A stretch of DNA of 47,642 nucleotides, taken from the IMG/VR virus record IMGVR_UViG_3300034407_003043, positions 1-47,642 of that record; one strand, given 5' to 3'. Source of the stretch: a virus. Below the pieces are notes generated by a model. It had not been told where the DNA came from and did no database searches. It saw nothing but the letters and a program-made list of their open reading frames with translations. Of the stretch, positions 29,529-35,267 are shown in pieces. Position 1 is the stretch's first letter. Each line of letters starts with the position of its first letter. The position numbers and the translations under genes are program-made.

Positions 29529-29768
29529 CAAGGAGTGAAGTAATGGACGGATATACAGTAGTTTAAGTAGACGAGGAACAGAGGAAGGAGTTAAAGGGAT
29601 TGGTTATGTTATCGGTAAGATATCGGTTGAGGTTTGGGATAGGTTAGAGGGAAGTTGATGGGATAGTGGGAAATGAGGTATGGAGAATAGTGATAGATGT
29701 ACTGCATCAGCCTCTCTAACCTACCTCACGTATAAGATTTATACCTATGCTTAGGTAGGAAATTAAAA

Positions 29769-29781
29769 CCTCATACTGAGG
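29769..29781 (-). promoter_or_regulatory. 5-bp stem, 3-nt loop hairpin, possible virion-RNAP-type promoter
   Basis: CCTCA-TAC-TGAGG. N4 virion RNA polymerase recognises small template-strand hairpins with 5-7-bp stems and 3-nt loops with a central purine. Here the plus strand (template for leftward genes) has A at the loop centre. The same loop TAC occurs in the hairpin at 12637-12651. Shape match only. Confidence 0.25.
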
Positions 29782-29873
29782 CTTACAGGAACGATTAGGT
29801 TAGAGAGTTATAAAGGAAATCTTTCTACCTAATACCAGACTATCTTGGATGTGTTTGTGTATGTGTTATGTGT

Positions 29874-29901
29874 TAAAAGGTTAAGGACTCCGAAGAGTCC
29901 T
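29874..29901 (-). terminator. Terminator with UUCG tetraloop
   Basis: On the minus strand AGGACTC-TTCG-GAGTCCT is a 7-bp stem with the very stable C(UUCG)G loop, followed by TAACCTTTT. It lies 15 bp after the stop of the 29916 gene. Confidence 0.75.
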
Positions 29902-29915
29902 AGGTATTGATGATG

Positions 29916-30149
29916 TTACAGATTCCACTGTTTCTTTTCTGTTTCGTACTTCTTATCGACTTTGGTTTGGATGTCCTCTAGACGTTTCTTGTTGAGGATG
30001 TCCTGTTCGTTGACTTGATGCTCAGTCCACTGTTCTCCTAGTTTGGAGATGTTATCGAATGACTTAGCGTTACGTTCCATAGCAATGAAGAACGTTGAGA
30101 AGAAGTTGAAGAATGCACGTAGTGAAGTGATAAAGTTTACGTTAATCAT
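29916..30149 (-). CDS. Small hypothetical protein, possibly membrane-associated
   Basis: A 77-residue protein from ATG 30149 (GAGG eight bases upstream; a longer frame has no ribosome-binding site). The N-terminus (FITSLRAFFNFFSTFFIAM) is an aromatic amphipathic or membrane helix, and the remainder is a charged helix (NKKRLEDIQTKVDKKYETEK). Single-gene unit with upstream repeat copy 3 and its own terminator. Function unknown. Confidence 0.65.
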   Translation of the reverse strand: MINVNFITSLRAFFNFFSTFFIAMERNAKSFDNISKLGEQWTEHQVNEQDILNKKRLEDIQTKVDKKYETEKKQWNL

Positions 30150-30176
30150 GGGGTATACCTCGATAGTTGAATTATT

Positions 30177-30196
30177 CCATTTACCGAGCAAAGCGA
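30177..30196 (-). repeat. Upstream repeat, copy 3 (CCANNNACNGAGCAAAGCGA)
   Basis: Plus-strand CCATTTACCGAGCAAAGCGA, about 28 bp before the gene at 30149. See copies at 27542 and 29509. Confidence 0.5.
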
Positions 30197-30253
30197 GTAT
30201 AGGGGGGGATGTTTAAGTTTTATGGGACTCAACATAGGTAGTACTACATCTGT

Positions 30254-30262
30254 ACTAGTATA
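30254..30262 (-). promoter_or_regulatory. Candidate promoter box TATACTAGT
   Basis: TATACTAGT on the minus strand, about 105 bp before the gene at 30149, in a 185-bp spacer. The identical 9-mer occurs at 38285-38293 and 42442-42450 on the plus strand. No -35 hexamer is seen. A nearby 7-bp A/T hairpin (30266-30285) is too weak to call a terminator. Confidence 0.35.
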
Positions 30263-30334
30263 AGTAAAAATCAATGGAGATTTTTCAAAAATATTACAAA
30301 TTCCCTATACATCCCAATTGATAATAATTCTCAT

Positions 30335-30523
30335 CTACCTAGATAGTATATACCCATTAAGAATCATACGTTCGTAGAGTAATGCTTGGTTAGTCATTAC
30401 TGTTGTTGTACGTTCTAAACTTCTATTATAGAAGCCGTTTACCTGTTCAATACTGTCATCACAGTTAGCTAGGTATTTCATAGTGTCTTCTATGAATCCT
30501 GCATCACTTATATACTCTTCCAT
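30335..30523 (-). CDS. Small acidic hypothetical protein
   Basis: A 62-residue helical protein (MEEYISDAGFIEDTMKYLAN...). GGAG lies 7 bases before the ATG. It follows the 30526 gene at a 2-bp gap. Not recognised. Confidence 0.6.
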   Translation of the reverse strand: MEEYISDAGFIEDTMKYLANCDDSIEQVNGFYNRSLERTTTVMTNQALLYERMILNGYILSR

Positions 30524-30525
30524 GC

Positions 30526-30804
30526 TTACTCCTTAAGGTAAGAAATTAGTTTCATATACCACGGTTTCTTATAGATACGAATACCATCAAACCAGACTTC
30601 ATCATAGTAATAAGGTCTACTATCTATGTTGGCATCTAGATTGTATGTTTGGTCTGTAGGTATAGTAATCACACCACCTGTAACAAGTCTTTGATACCAG
30701 TTATGTTCATGGCCGTCATAGAGTCTGATTTTACACACACCTACTAAGTGACCTTTCCTAACCATAAGTCTTCCATAGTCAGTTGCTTTGTCTTTATCTC
30801 CCAT
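30526..30804 (-). CDS. Hypothetical protein
   Basis: A 92-residue protein, beta-rich and aromatic (DYGRLMVRKGHLVGVCKIRL, then YYYDEVWFDGIRIYKKPWYM). GGAGG precedes the ATG. Part of a tight early operon with its neighbours (3-bp gaps). Not recognised. Confidence 0.65.
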   Translation of the reverse strand: MGDKDKATDYGRLMVRKGHLVGVCKIRLYDGHEHNWYQRLVTGGVITIPTDQTYNLDANIDSRPYYYDEVWFDGIRIYKKPWYMKLISYLKE

Positions 30805-30807
30805 AGG

Positions 30808-31077
30808 TTACCTCCTGTTAGGATTGAAGTCTTCAGGTTTGAACACACTGAAACTACCATCCTTATTCTTGGTTATGTAATCACCTAGATGGGCGTCTGT
30901 GTCTCCATACTTGGTATTAACCACTGCTACTATTGAGCCTTGCTTAGTACCATCTACCCTTGTAGGGAAGTGAGTAGTTCTACCTAAGAATGCAGTAACT
31001 TCAGATGAGTTGGTATGAATGGTATAACCCCGCTTACGTTTGGTTTTACCTGTTTGAATGAATTGAATGTATTCCAT
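30808..31077 (-). CDS. Hypothetical basic protein
   Basis: An 89-residue protein (MEYIQFIQTGKTKRKRGYTI...), basic and beta-rich. Its start overlaps the previous stop as TAATG, so it is probably translated by re-initiation. Not recognised. Confidence 0.65.
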   Translation of the reverse strand: MEYIQFIQTGKTKRKRGYTIHTNSSEVTAFLGRTTHFPTRVDGTKQGSIVAVVNTKYGDTDAHLGDYITKNKDGSFSVFKPEDFNPNRR

Positions 31078-31295
31078 TAAGGCTCACACCTCTCTGAGTG
31101 AATAAAATCAACAACCCCTGACTCAGAGGTATCCACGTCACCCCCGTATATGGTGAAGTCATACGCTTGACTCTTAGGTAGTCGCTCTAGGGCTAGACCC
31201 AGTGCCTCTTTTTCACTGTTAGCATTTATTACTATGATACTCTCCTTATTATACCAACCACCGTGGTATTCATGATGTAGTACATAACTTCTCAT
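31077..31295 (-). CDS. Small hypothetical protein
   Basis: A 72-residue protein (MRSYVLHHEYHGGWYNKESI...), likely beta-alpha-beta, with EKEALGLALERLPKSQAYDF as a helix. GGAG precedes the ATG. Coupled to the 30808 gene by TAATG. Not recognised. Confidence 0.65.
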   Translation of the reverse strand: MRSYVLHHEYHGGWYNKESIIVINANSEKEALGLALERLPKSQAYDFTIYGGDVDTSESGVVDFIHSERCEP

Positions 31296-31308
31296 TGGTT
31301 AGCTCCTT

Positions 31309-31336
31309 ATAAAAGAAACCCCATACTATGATAGGG
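31309..31336 (-). terminator. Terminator after the 31349 gene
   Basis: On the minus strand CCCTAT-CATAGT-ATGGGG (one G.U) is followed by TTTCTTTTAT. It lies 12 bp beyond the stop codon. Confidence 0.55.
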
Positions 31337-31348
31337 CTTGTTAAGTGT

Positions 31349-31858
31349 TTAATGACGGTCTGAGGTTTTACCGGTTATTTTAAGTAGGTAACCTTCCAGT
31401 TGCCATAGAGTATTTTTAGCCTCTACTAAGGCACGTTCACGGGCATACTTACAACCATCATCATAGTTGTAGTTATTAGGGTCTACACAAGCAGACTTAC
31501 CTGAACCTACACTGAAGCCATTAGGTAAGAATGCTTCACATACCGTAGTGGTTGTATCCCCAATTCGAGCATACTGGAATGTACATGAATCAAGTAGTGA
31601 TTGGATGTGGTCGAACTCCACTTTATCTTGGTTGTATGTACCTTTGCCTACGTCTAGAAGAACACGTTCATTAAGAACAGATTCATATTGAGCCATGTGT
31701 TCTAATTGAGTTGTAAGTAATTGCTGCTGCTCTAATGGCAATCCAAGGAAGATGTCACTTGATGCGGTGAACTTACGTAGCTTACTTACTCGTTCTGATA
31801 GTTGCTGCTGTTCATCTAGAAGACGGATTTGATGTGGTGCTAGTGTTGGTTGTTCCAT
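31349..31858 (-). CDS. Two-domain phage protein: crAss001_48-like N-terminus and Gp49-like C-terminus
   Basis: A 169-residue protein. Residues 5-65 (PHQIRLLDEQQQLSERVSKL ... LTTQLEHMAQYESVLNERV in parts) resemble the helical-hairpin crAss001_48-related family. Residues 95-160 (VCEAFLPNGFSVGSGKSACV, then DDGCKYARERALVEAKNTLW and QLEGYLL) resemble the Gp49-like family. Both families are common in phages with unknown role, often as separate genes, so a fusion is notable. AGGA precedes the ATG. Single-gene unit with a terminator. Confidence 0.7.
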   Translation of the reverse strand: MEQPTLAPHQIRLLDEQQQLSERVSKLRKFTASSDIFLGLPLEQQQLLTTQLEHMAQYESVLNERVLLDVGKGTYNQDKVEFDHIQSLLDSCTFQYARIGDTTTTVCEAFLPNGFSVGSGKSACVDPNNYNYDDGCKYARERALVEAKNTLWQLEGYLLKITGKTSDRH

Positions 31859-31909
31859 TTTTTATTTCCTATTTGGTTGTGAGTTTGCTAATTATTTTGT
31901 TTTACCAAG

Positions 31910-31935
31910 AAAAAAGCCTCAAGTTAATGAGGCTT
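31910..31935 (-). terminator. Terminator after the first leftward gene
   Basis: AAGCCTC-loop-GAGGCTT (31914-31920 and 31929-31935) is a 7-bp stem with an 8-nt loop; on the minus strand it ends in TTTTTT. Confidence 0.75.
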
Positions 31936-31952
31936 AGTTAAGAGTAAGTAAC

Positions 31953-32132
31953 TTACTTCTTATAGCGTGTGGGTGCTTCGAGTGGGTCTACATTAGGGGC
32001 TTTAAGTCGAGCCGCTTGAACTTTCTTCTGTGCTTCTGAAGTAGTTAGTACTTGAGCAACATAGGTAGGCTTACCTGCTGATACTACTTCTTCTACAACT
32101 TCTTCATTTACTTCTGTATTTGTCTCAGACAT
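31953..32132 (-). CDS. Small acidic protein (59 residues), first leftward gene
   Basis: A short frame MSETNTEVNEEVVEEVVSAG... from ATG 32132 to TAA 31953. AGAGG lies 8 bases before the ATG. The first 17 residues are highly acidic; the rest is basic/neutral (YVAQVLTTSEAQKKVQAARL). It is flanked by the divergent promoter region and a strong terminator, which supports it as a real one-gene early unit. Not recognised. Confidence 0.65.
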   Translation of the reverse strand: MSETNTEVNEEVVEEVVSAGKPTYVAQVLTTSEAQKKVQAARLKAPNVDPLEAPTRYKK

Positions 32133-32198
32133 TGTACAATCCTCTTTAGATTTACTATATTAGCCCTACATACTAACTGTATAAGGTACTACTGAATT
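32133..32198. promoter_or_regulatory. Divergent spacer between leftward and rightward gene blocks
   Basis: Only 66 bp separate the first leftward gene from the terminase small subunit. It contains TTTACTATATTAGCC, nearly repeated as TTACTATATATTAGCC before the portal gene (42457-42472), plus CATACTAAC and TGTATAAGG. These shared AT-rich strings are candidates for late promoter parts. Confidence 0.35.
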
Positions 32199-32900
32199 AT
32201 GAGTGTCTCACTAACTCCCGAAGAGTTCAAACGTTGTTTGCCTAAGCAAATGGGAACAAGAATAAATATAGAGGTTGTTGATAAGGTCAATGCAGCTTTA
32301 AGTGACCCTGATACTGCTGAGATGATGAGGGATAATATCCTTGGTTATACAGATGTACTCTCAGAAGGACGATTTAAAATAACTAGCTACATTGATGCTG
32401 TTAAGTACGTTAGTTTTAAACTAATGGGTAATACAAACATTGTTGCTTTTGTTAAGACCTTCCCTGATAAGTACAATGATTACGTAGCTAGAGGTGTAAG
32501 TAAGAAAGACATAGCTAGTTATGTAACTGCTTACAATAAAAACAAACTAGTTAACCTAATTTTAGAACAGTCTCTTATTCCTACTTATGTACTTAATGCT
32601 GCTAACTACCAAGAAGCTATTAATACACAAATGGAACTAATGAGAGATACAGATGTTAGTGCTAAGGTACGTAGTGATGCTGCTAACAGTATCCTTAATC
32701 ATCTTAAACGTCCTGAACCTGCTAAAGTAGAATTAGATGTAAGTCTAAAAGATTCTGATACATTAACAGAGCTTAAGAACCTTTCCCGTCAGTTAGCTAG
32801 TCAACAGGCTAACCTTATTAATGATGGTTCAGTAAGTTCTAAAGATGTAGCAGAAACTAGAATCTTTGATAGTGAATGTACTGAGGTAACTAATGGCTAA
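32199..32900 (+). CDS. Putative terminase small subunit (N4 gp69-like)
   Basis: A 233-residue protein immediately before terL, overlapping it by 8 bp. The first half is helical with a phage-type DNA-binding layout (NIVAFVKTFPDKYNDYVARG, then KKDIASYVTAYNKNKL). The middle (VSAKVRSDAANSILNHLKRP) is like the segments of other small terminases that precede an oligomerisation region. The C-terminus is acidic. The call rests mainly on gene order (N4-like phages place such a gene before terL). No clear ribosome-binding site is seen in the AT-rich leader. Confidence 0.6.
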   Translation: MSVSLTPEEFKRCLPKQMGTRINIEVVDKVNAALSDPDTAEMMRDNILGYTDVLSEGRFKITSYIDAVKYVSFKLMGNTNIVAFVKTFPDKYNDYVARGVSKKDIASYVTAYNKNKLVNLILEQSLIPTYVLNAANYQEAINTQMELMRDTDVSAKVRSDAANSILNHLKRPEPAKVELDVSLKDSDTLTELKNLSRQLASQQANLINDGSVSSKDVAETRIFDSECTEVTNG

Positions 32901-34506
32901 AGTAGATGATGGGATTAACAGAAGTCTTGAGAGGTTGTTGTCTGAAGTAGACTATGCCTTCATGAATACTAAGTATAAACCTTCAGCCAATGCTATTGAG
33001 TTTATCAACTTCATTAAGATGGTTAATGGTGCAGAAGGGGAAGAAAACAAATCCCCTGTTATTCACTTGGATATGCTAGACAACGCTATTGAATTTGATA
33101 GTAACTTGTTTGTTGCTGCCCGTGGTACGGCTAAGACTACAGCACTCCATGAATATGCATTTCTTTACATGGGTACATATGGTGAGTTCTTTGACTTCGG
33201 TAGTGTAGAAGTGGCTATGTACATCTCAGATACTATTGATAATGGTGTGAAGAGTATGAGAAAGAACTTACAGTTCCGTTATGAGAACTCAGACTTTCTT
33301 CAGAAGTACATACCTACAGCCAATTTTACTGATGTAAGATGGGAGTTCATTAACGTAGCCGGTCACCGTTTCTGTGTACGCGGGTTTGGTGCTAACACTG
33401 GTGTTCGTGGTTTCAAAGAGTATGGTAAGCGTCCTACGTGGTGTGGTATGGATGATTTGATGTCAGATAAAAATGCTGAATCTCCAACCATTGTTAAAGA
33501 TATTACGAACATTATCTATAAGGCTGCTCGTCAAGCGATGCACCCTAAGAAGCGTAAGGTAGTATGGACTGGTACTCCATTTAATAAGAAAGACCCATTG
33601 TACAAAGCAGCAGGAAGTAATGCATGGAAGACCCGTGTATATCCTATCTGTGAGAAGTTCCCCTGTACTAGAGAGGAGTTCAGAGGTGCTTGGGAAGACC
33701 GATTCAGTTATGACTTCATTAAGTCCGAGTATCAGACACTGAAAGATGCAGGTCAAATAGCAGCATTCAACCAAGAGCTTATGCTTAAGATATCTTCAGA
33801 CGAAGACCGTATTGTATTGGATAGTGATATCAAGTGGTTTAAACGTGCTCACCTACTTCCTGCTATTTCTAATTTCAATGTTTATATCGTTACTGACTTT
33901 GCTACATCAGGCGAGGCTAAAGCTGACTTTAGTACCATAGGTGTATTTGCTATTAACCATATAGGTCAGTGGTTCTTGGTTGATGGGATGTGTCGTAGAC
34001 AATCCATGGATAAGAACATTGATGCTCTATTTAACTTAGTACAGCAGTACTCACCTAAGAGTGTAGGTATAGAGGTATCTGGACAGCAAGGGGGTTTTGT
34101 ATCAATCCTAGGTCAACAGATGATGGAACGTAATTGTTTCTTTAACTTGGCTTCAGATAACAATGGTAACAAACCGGGCATTAGACCCTCATCACAGAAA
34201 TTTGATAGATTCCATATGAATGCTGTCCCTTGGTTCAAACAAGGTCTTATTCACTTACCAGAAGATATGAAAGACCATCCACTTGTGGTTGAAATGGTAG
34301 AGGAGTTAGAGTCAGCTACTATTGGTGGTTTCAAATCAGCACATGATGATGCCTTGGATTTAATTTCAATGCTGACTGTGATTAGTGCTTGGAAACCAAG
34401 TCCACAGATGACAGGTGAATTTAAAGCAGAAACTAGTAACTGGGGAATGGGTACAACCTATGGAGGTGGAAGTGATGATGCTAGTATAAATTCCTATGTA
34501 GTGTAA
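32893..34506 (+). CDS. terL: Terminase large subunit
   Basis: A 537-residue packaging motor. Walker A is ARGTAKTT (76-83). Walker B is PTWCGMDDLM with D187/D188, and the coupling region WTGTPFNKKDPLY follows. The nuclease domain has YIVTDFATSG (first metal aspartate near residue 335), VGIEVSGQQGG and the terminal HDDALDLIS aspartates. These cut concatemeric DNA. GAGG precedes the ATG. N4-like phages have a terminase of this size (N4 gp68). Confidence 0.92.
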   Translation: MAKVDDGINRSLERLLSEVDYAFMNTKYKPSANAIEFINFIKMVNGAEGEENKSPVIHLDMLDNAIEFDSNLFVAARGTAKTTALHEYAFLYMGTYGEFFDFGSVEVAMYISDTIDNGVKSMRKNLQFRYENSDFLQKYIPTANFTDVRWEFINVAGHRFCVRGFGANTGVRGFKEYGKRPTWCGMDDLMSDKNAESPTIVKDITNIIYKAARQAMHPKKRKVVWTGTPFNKKDPLYKAAGSNAWKTRVYPICEKFPCTREEFRGAWEDRFSYDFIKSEYQTLKDAGQIAAFNQELMLKISSDEDRIVLDSDIKWFKRAHLLPAISNFNVYIVTDFATSGEAKADFSTIGVFAINHIGQWFLVDGMCRRQSMDKNIDALFNLVQQYSPKSVGIEVSGQQGGFVSILGQQMMERNCFFNLASDNNGNKPGIRPSSQKFDRFHMNAVPWFKQGLIHLPEDMKDHPLVVEMVEELESATIGGFKSAHDDALDLISMLTVISAWKPSPQMTGEFKAETSNWGMGTTYGGGSDDASINSYVV

Positions 34507-34537
34507 AATTTAAGACACACATACAAAGGAGCTTACT

Positions 34538-35266
34538 ATGAGCATATACACACTACAGAGGCTATTTGATGATTTAGCCTCTGGGGAGTTAAGTCAGATA
34601 AACCTTAATGGAGAAGACTCAGTTGAGAAGACATTCAATACTATTGCTAAGAACAGTATAGTAAGTCACCTTAATCTTGGTTTGACTGAGTTGTTTAGTC
34701 GGTTTCCCCTGAACCAAAAAGAAGTGGTTATTCAACTGTATCCCCACATTACTCAGTACTTTCTAGACAGTAAATACGCTGTCAGTAACACATCATCTAC
34801 AGAATCTATTAAGTATATTATAGATTCACCTTACTACCCTTTTGCAGATGATGTGCTTAGAATTGAGAGTTGTTATACTGAGTTAGGGGAAGAGTTGTAT
34901 ATCAATGATGTATCCAGAGAGTACAGTGTATTTACCTCTGACTACAAAAGCATTCAAGTCCCTTTCCCTGAATTAGAGATAGCACTATCATTTAACTACA
35001 GAGCCAAACACGCTCTAATAAGTTATAGTGAAGGTGTTGATGCTAATACAGTACCAATCAATATTCCTCCTTACTTGTACGAAGCTCTACTTTATTACAT
35101 AGCATACCGTGTTCATAAGGCAAGGCATAACCAAGAAGCAAGAGCAGATTCTCTTCAATACTACCAATTGTTTAACAACCGTTGTAATGAGATGGAACGT
35201 AGAAACATGTTCAACGATAGTATTGCAGGGTCGAACCAACTTTTAGACACAAACGGATGGATGTAA
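34538..35266 (+). CDS. N4 gp67-like virion protein
   Basis: A 242-residue protein placed between terL and the tailspike genes, as in N4. It is mostly helical with an early EKTFNTIAKNSIVSHLNLGL and a late LYEALLYYIAYRVHKARHNQ. The layout suits a head-tail connector or adaptor (helical core, C-terminal long helix). AAAGGAGC precedes the ATG. Assignment is by gene order and size rather than by clear motif. Confidence 0.6.
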   Translation: MSIYTLQRLFDDLASGELSQINLNGEDSVEKTFNTIAKNSIVSHLNLGLTELFSRFPLNQKEVVIQLYPHITQYFLDSKYAVSNTSSTESIKYIIDSPYYPFADDVLRIESCYTELGEELYINDVSREYSVFTSDYKSIQVPFPELEIALSFNYRAKHALISYSEGVDANTVPINIPPYLYEALLYYIAYRVHKARHNQEARADSLQYYQLFNNRCNEMERRNMFNDSIAGSNQLLDTNGWM

Positions 35267-35267
35267 A

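Larger units (their letters stand above)
29460..29873. other. Noncoding region with purine-rich strand and nested inverted repeats
   Basis: About 414 bp with no supported gene. Positions 29525-29700 on the plus strand are strongly G/A-rich and poor in C. CTCTCTAACCTA (29712-29723) and TAGGTTAGAGAG (29796-29807) are perfect 12-bp arms that enclose two smaller hairpins: ACCTA-TGCT-TAGGT and CCTCA-TAC-TGAGG (29769-29781). Another TAGGTTAGAG copy lies at 29639-29648. It may be a structured leader RNA, an early promoter region or a replication-related site. Confidence 0.5.

Noticed and set aside
29542-29565. Seven-codon plus-strand leader (MDGYTVV) with AAGGAG upstream
   Set aside because: No gene follows it on the plus strand; probably chance in a purine-rich stretch.
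30266-30285. AAAAATC...GATTTTT hairpin as a terminator
   Set aside because: The stem is almost all A/T and no clean U-run follows; too weak.
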